Shown in pieces: positions 5,801-6,738 of a stretch of DNA of 6,738 nt (its first letter is position 1; every line of letters starts with the position of its first letter). The translations under genes were made by a program, and so were the position numbers. The notes under the pieces were generated by a model that was not told the origin of the DNA, did not search any database, and worked only from the letters and a program-made list of their open reading frames with translations. Source of the DNA: Actinomycetota bacterium (GTDB lineage: Bacteria > Actinomycetota > Acidimicrobiia > Acidimicrobiales > Ilumatobacteraceae); assembly GCA_009705435.1 (NCBI GenBank), contig WLTJ01000092.1, forward strand, positions 1-6,738, read 5' to 3'.

Positions 5801-6573
5801 AGGTGGCCACAACTTAGTTGTACATACTTCAATAAATATTTTGCTCGTTCTACTGGGTCGCCGATATCTCGTAAGAACTTTGAACGAACCTCAAAAGACA
5901 GAGGCACTGCTGGAATAGCCTTGAGTAATTCGACGATCGGCAATGAGCCTTCACCAGGACACAATCGACCATTCAACGCTTCATCAAGCAAGCCAGCAAA
6001 ATCAGTCGGACATTGTGCAGGCGCATCGCAAATTTGTAGATATGGGAAAAGTTCGATCGGCATTGCTTTCACATCGTCTATTGATGACCCAGACCTCGAC
6101 AGGTGCAAATTGTCAATGAGCACTCCGCCATTCGACGCACCAGAGGTGCCGACTATCTCTGCCGCCATTGACAGTGTATTCAATGGAAAAATGGGTAAAA
6201 ACTCGCACACAACCACGATTCCATGTGGTTCGGCAAGTTCACAGACCTGTTGATAGCGCTCGGTAGTTCGTGCTTGATCTTTCAATCGGCTAGTAAACAA
6301 AATATGTTGAGCGCCAATGATGACCGCTGCTTCAATGAGTTGTTCGGCAAAATCATTGCCATCAACTGACGGGATAATGGGTTCGATATCTAAGGCAACG
6401 ATTCCTGTGTCATCAAGGCGTTGACGAACTTCTTGGGAGGTTTTATCATCCCAAATCTTTCCATCAAACCAAATGCCGACTGCCGGCCAGCCAGCTTCGT
6501 GAGCGACCGTCACCATGTCTGCGGGCGCAACGTCCGGTTGCACTCCAGCGGCCAGCGAAAGTAATCGTCCCAT
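5797..6573 (-). CDS. Sugar phosphate isomerase/epimerase-like TIM barrel (AP endonuclease 2 fold)
   Basis: This 258-residue protein has the xylose isomerase-like TIM-barrel layout. Likely metal ligands and family marks appear in order: E124 in VVVCEFLP, D154 and H157 in VLIDNLHLSRSG, Q180/D183 in LQICDAP, PGEG at 206-209, and E228 in SFEVRS. These fit the divalent-metal sugar phosphate isomerase/epimerase family (IolE/IolI, hydroxypyruvate isomerase-like); members also include dehydratases acting on cyclic acids, so the substrate is open. The ATG at 6573 shares its A with the TAA of the preceding membrane-protein gene (TAATG), making a two-gene unit. There is no clear Shine-Dalgarno sequence, so re-initiation after the upstream stop is likely. 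The next in-frame Met is at residue 20 and would cut off the first barrel strand. It ends tail to tail with the KSI-like gene at CTAA. Confidence 0.85.
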   Translation of the reverse strand: MGRLLSLAAGVQPDVAPADMVTVAHEAGWPAVGIWFDGKIWDDKTSQEVRQRLDDTGIVALDIEPIIPSVDGNDFAEQLIEAAVIIGAQHILFTSRLKDQARTTERYQQVCELAEPHGIVVVCEFLPIFPLNTLSMAAEIVGTSGASNGGVLIDNLHLSRSGSSIDDVKAMPIELFPYLQICDAPAQCPTDFAGLLDEALNGRLCPGEGSLPIVELLKAIPAVPLSFEVRSKFLRDIGDPVERAKYLLKYVQLSCGHL

Positions 6574-6738
6574 TAATGCACCGGGACAGTACCTGACAGC
6601 TCCGGCGCATCACTGACATATTTCGGCTTGAAAGCCAAAACGAACAGTAGACCACCCGCAGCAATGCAACTTCCCGAGACAACAAGTGGCGTCGCCGACG
6701 TGATGGTGGTGGCAATGTAGCCCACCAAGATGGAGGCC
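6573..6738 (-). CDS. C-terminal end of a membrane transporter, probably MFS family (cut by window edge)
   Basis: Only the last 55 codons are present, running in from the right edge to a TAA at 6573-6575. The peptide begins ASILVGYIATTITS, continues with a hydrophobic stretch (PLVVSGSCIAAGGLLFVLAF), then the basic turn KPKY and a short polar tail ending PELSGTVPVH. This is what the last transmembrane helix and cytoplasmic tail of a 12-helix MFS permease look like, so family assignment is by pattern only. It is upstream of, and coupled to, the TIM-barrel gene (TAATG), suggesting uptake or export of that enzyme's substrate or product. Confidence 0.7.
   Translation of the reverse strand, partial: ASILVGYIATTITSATPLVVSGSCIAAGGLLFVLAFKPKYVSDAPELSGTVPVH

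Overview
This window looks like a chromosomal piece of a mid-GC actinobacterium (roughly half G+C by eye). Lineages such as Acidimicrobiia/Ilumatobacter-type or Nanopelagicales-type aquatic actinobacteria would fit. That assignment is an inference from the gene families (FadE-type acyl-CoA dehydrogenase, CYP124/125/126-like P450, FadD-type ligase, KSI-like NTF2 protein), tight gene packing with 1-4 base overlaps, and possible leaderless starts. There is no rRNA, tRNA, CRISPR array, transposase or other mobile element, and every stretch longer than about 220 bases is coding.

Layout, left to right: a partial MOSC-domain (molybdenum cofactor) protein and an acyl-CoA dehydrogenase form a minus-strand pair joined by a GTGA overlap. 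A 75-base divergent promoter region follows. Then comes a plus-strand pair, a small cupin and a cytochrome P450, joined by an ATGA overlap. The P450 meets a minus-strand acyl-CoA synthetase tail to tail, the stop codons sharing the bases CTAG. A divergent region of about 210 bases then carries repeated CGAAACGCC boxes and a possible 26-codon small ORF. Next is a plus-strand ketosteroid-isomerase-like NTF2-fold protein, which again meets its neighbour tail to tail at CTAA. That neighbour is a TIM-barrel sugar isomerase/epimerase-like protein, preceded through a TAATG overlap by the C-terminal end of a membrane protein that looks like an MFS transporter, cut by the right edge.

Taken together this resembles a catabolic cluster for a hydrophobic or isoprenoid/steroid-like carboxylic compound: P450 oxidation, CoA activation (FadD), alpha-beta dehydrogenation (FadE), a KSI-like enzyme, and a transporter for uptake or export. 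The substrate cannot be read from the sequence. The most interesting points are a shared CGAAACRCC box in both divergent promoter regions (possible common regulator), two independent convergent pairs with exactly 4-base stop overlaps, a KSI-like protein with a conserved base but swapped oxyanion-hole residues, an acyl-CoA dehydrogenase without the usual C-terminal catalytic Glu, and the small ORF coupled to the KSI-like gene.
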